Source: CAZPXF01 sp964590945
GTDB lineage: Bacteria > Bacillota > Clostridia > Lachnospirales > Lachnospiraceae
Reading direction: 5' to 3'
Assembly (NCBI GenBank): GCA_964590945.1
Contig: CAZPXF010000097.1
Coordinates: 1 to 6,786 of the forward strand
DNA: 6,786 nt
Below, piece by piece: positions 5,664 through 6,786 of the stretch (position 1 is its first letter; each line of letters opens with the position of its first letter). The position numbers and the translations under genes are program-made. The notes below the pieces were generated by a model. That model did not search any database. It was not told the DNA's origin and saw nothing but the letters and a program-made list of their open reading frames with translations.

Positions 5664-6770
5664 TTATAATGTAATATTTACATATCCGGATCTATGATAA
5701 GAAGTTCCCGCCGCACGCATCGCGCTGTATGTCTTCCCTGAACTGTAACGCGAAGAATAACTTCCTCTGTCATACAGCTCCACATCAAAGATCTTCCACT
5801 TTCCGCCGATCTTAACTTCTGTCCAGCCATGGCTGTAGGTTCCTCTTCCCCAGCCGCGGCGGATCGTGCAGATACCATAGCACACACGCGTTTCATATCC
5901 GGTCGCCGCCTTTACAAGATAAGCAAAAGCTGCTCCGTAGCAGTAACAGTTTCCCCGTCCCATCTGCAGCATCCGCAGAGCCGAGCCTGTACTGAAAGTT
6001 GTCGCATATGGATTGATCGCCAAATGCTGGTAATAGCATTTTCTGCATAAATACCAGAATAATGCAGTTACCTTTTTCCGGTCGCTCATGGAAGAAGAAA
6101 GATTCGCCGCCTTCAGATCCTTCGCAATCTGCTTATTCAGCGTAATCATCACATTGGTCGCTTTCTTTCCGTCTGTTGTACAAACGCCCTTTTTATTGAT
6201 GATCAGGCCATTCAGCCTCGTCGCTTTGGCGCTCACCTTATTTGTCTTACCGACTTTGAGCGCCCCCTTCTTAGAAAAATAATATGTCTTACCGCTTATT
6301 TTTGTCCAGCCGACGGCTCTTCCGCCCGTCTTATACAGATAATACTTCTTTGAACCAATCGTTTTCCACCCGGTAACTCTTGCGCCCATGGATGAACCCG
6401 ATTCCGCAAAATACCATATCTTTCCATTGATTTTTTTCCAGCCGGTGTAACATGCGCCGTTCGATCTGAAATAATAAACTTTGCCGTTTATCGTCTTCTT
6501 CTTTCCGGTTACGGCAGCGCCATTCGATCCGAAATAATATTTCTTCCCATCGATCGTCCTGAATACGTTCCTGACAATTTCACCATTCTCGTCATAGAAA
6601 TATTTCTTCCCATGAACTGTCTGTAAACCTGTCTTCACAGAAGGCGCTGCAGTTTCCTGTTCCTCCTGCGGCGTGCTCTCTTCCGCATACACATTCTGCA
6701 TAGCGGGCGTATTCATGATCAATACTCCGAAAAGCATTGCGCCCGCCAGTATTTTCCATATCTTTTTCAT
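5664..6770 (-). CDS. Secreted protein with cell-wall/glucan-binding repeats and a transglutaminase-like domain
   Basis: The 368-residue product begins with a typical signal peptide (basic MKKIWK, hydrophobic core, cleavage probably after VYA at 29), followed by an acidic linker (30-45). Residues 48-174 hold about six repeats of roughly 20 residues of the choline/glucan-binding type, with the pattern T-I-N/D-G-K-x-Y-Y-F-x-x-x-G. The C-terminal region (about 230-332) looks like a transglutaminase/protease fold, with the likely triad C275 (in GRGNCYCYG), H314 (SHGW) and D329 (KIFDVE). Such proteins are exported and attach to the cell surface; the substrate is unknown, and the domain may be a peptidase or a crosslinking enzyme. 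AGAGGGGG at 6779-6786 lies 8 bases before the ATG, so the gene is complete. Its promoter is beyond the window. It ends 62 bases before the spoVAD start on the same strand, with no hairpin terminator seen. Confidence 0.88.
   Translation of the reverse strand: MKKIWKILAGAMLFGVLIMNTPAMQNVYAEESTPQEEQETAAPSVKTGLQTVHGKKYFYDENGEIVRNVFRTIDGKKYYFGSNGAAVTGKKKTINGKVYYFRSNGACYTGWKKINGKIWYFAESGSSMGARVTGWKTIGSKKYYLYKTGGRAVGWTKISGKTYYFSKKGALKVGKTNKVSAKATRLNGLIINKKGVCTTDGKKATNVMITLNKQIAKDLKAANLSSSMSDRKKVTALFWYLCRKCYYQHLAINPYATTFSTGSALRMLQMGRGNCYCYGAAFAYLVKAATGYETRVCYGICTIRRGWGRGTYSHGWTEVKIGGKWKIFDVELYDRGSYSSRYSSGKTYSAMRAAGTSYHRSGYVNITL
6249..6629 (-). repeat. Tandem coding repeats (cell-wall/glucan-binding type)
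   Basis: About six in-frame units of roughly 60 bases encode residues 48-174 of the secreted protein. Typical units are FRTIDGKKYYFGSNGAAVTG, KTINGKVYYFRSNGACYTG, WKKINGKIWYFAESG, WKTIGSKKYYLYKTGG and WTKISGKTYYFSKKGALKVG. The units are diverged at DNA level. A degenerate further unit may follow at residues 176-198 (LNGLIINKKGVCT). Confidence 0.8.
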
Positions 6771-6786
6771 AAGGTAATCCCCCTCT

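Overview
The window looks like a chromosomal segment of an anaerobic, endospore-forming Firmicute of the class Clostridia, most likely Lachnospiraceae-like. This rests on the gene mix: class III (oxygen-sensitive) ribonucleotide reductase, spoVA spore genes, a secreted protein with cell-wall/glucan-binding type repeats, and strong GGAGG-type ribosome binding sites. The assignment is inferred from gene content only. I see no rRNA, tRNA, CRISPR, insertion sequence or phage gene. No gap between genes exceeds 300 bases.

Layout, left to right. (1) Positions 1-929, + strand: a sigma-A type promoter drives a two-gene unit, an unrecognised 88-residue protein followed 14 bases later by nrdG, the radical-SAM activase of anaerobic ribonucleotide reductase. 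(2) A hairpin at 938-958 separates nrdG from a convergent gene on the - strand. (3) That gene (980-1831) encodes a YitT-family membrane protein with a C-terminal DUF2179 domain. (4) Next on the - strand is nrdD (1934-4096), a complete 720-residue anaerobic ribonucleoside-triphosphate reductase with its own promoter. Two NrdR-like boxes, 32 bp apart, sit across this promoter. (5) Upstream of nrdD on the - strand are spoVAE (4192-4548) and spoVAD (4585-5601), preceded by an exact match to the forespore sigma-G promoter consensus. (6) The right end (5664-6770, - strand) encodes a secreted protein with about six aromatic/glycine repeats and a C-terminal transglutaminase-like domain.

How the genes work together. 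NrdG uses S-adenosylmethionine and a 4Fe-4S cluster to generate the glycyl radical on NrdD, which then makes deoxyribonucleotides without oxygen. The two genes are usually adjacent; here they lie on opposite strands with the yitT gene between them, and only the nrdD promoter shows NrdR-like boxes. SpoVAD and SpoVAE belong to the inner-membrane system that moves dipicolinic acid with calcium into the forespore and out at germination. Their usual partner SpoVAC is not next to them. The yitT gene and the transglutaminase-like gene have no evident functional link to either pathway.

I did not find a clearly new multi-gene system. The points most worth following are the paired NrdR-like boxes, the split nrdD/nrdG arrangement with an unknown small gene joined to nrdG, and the spoVAD-spoVAE pair lacking spoVAC under a sigma-G promoter.
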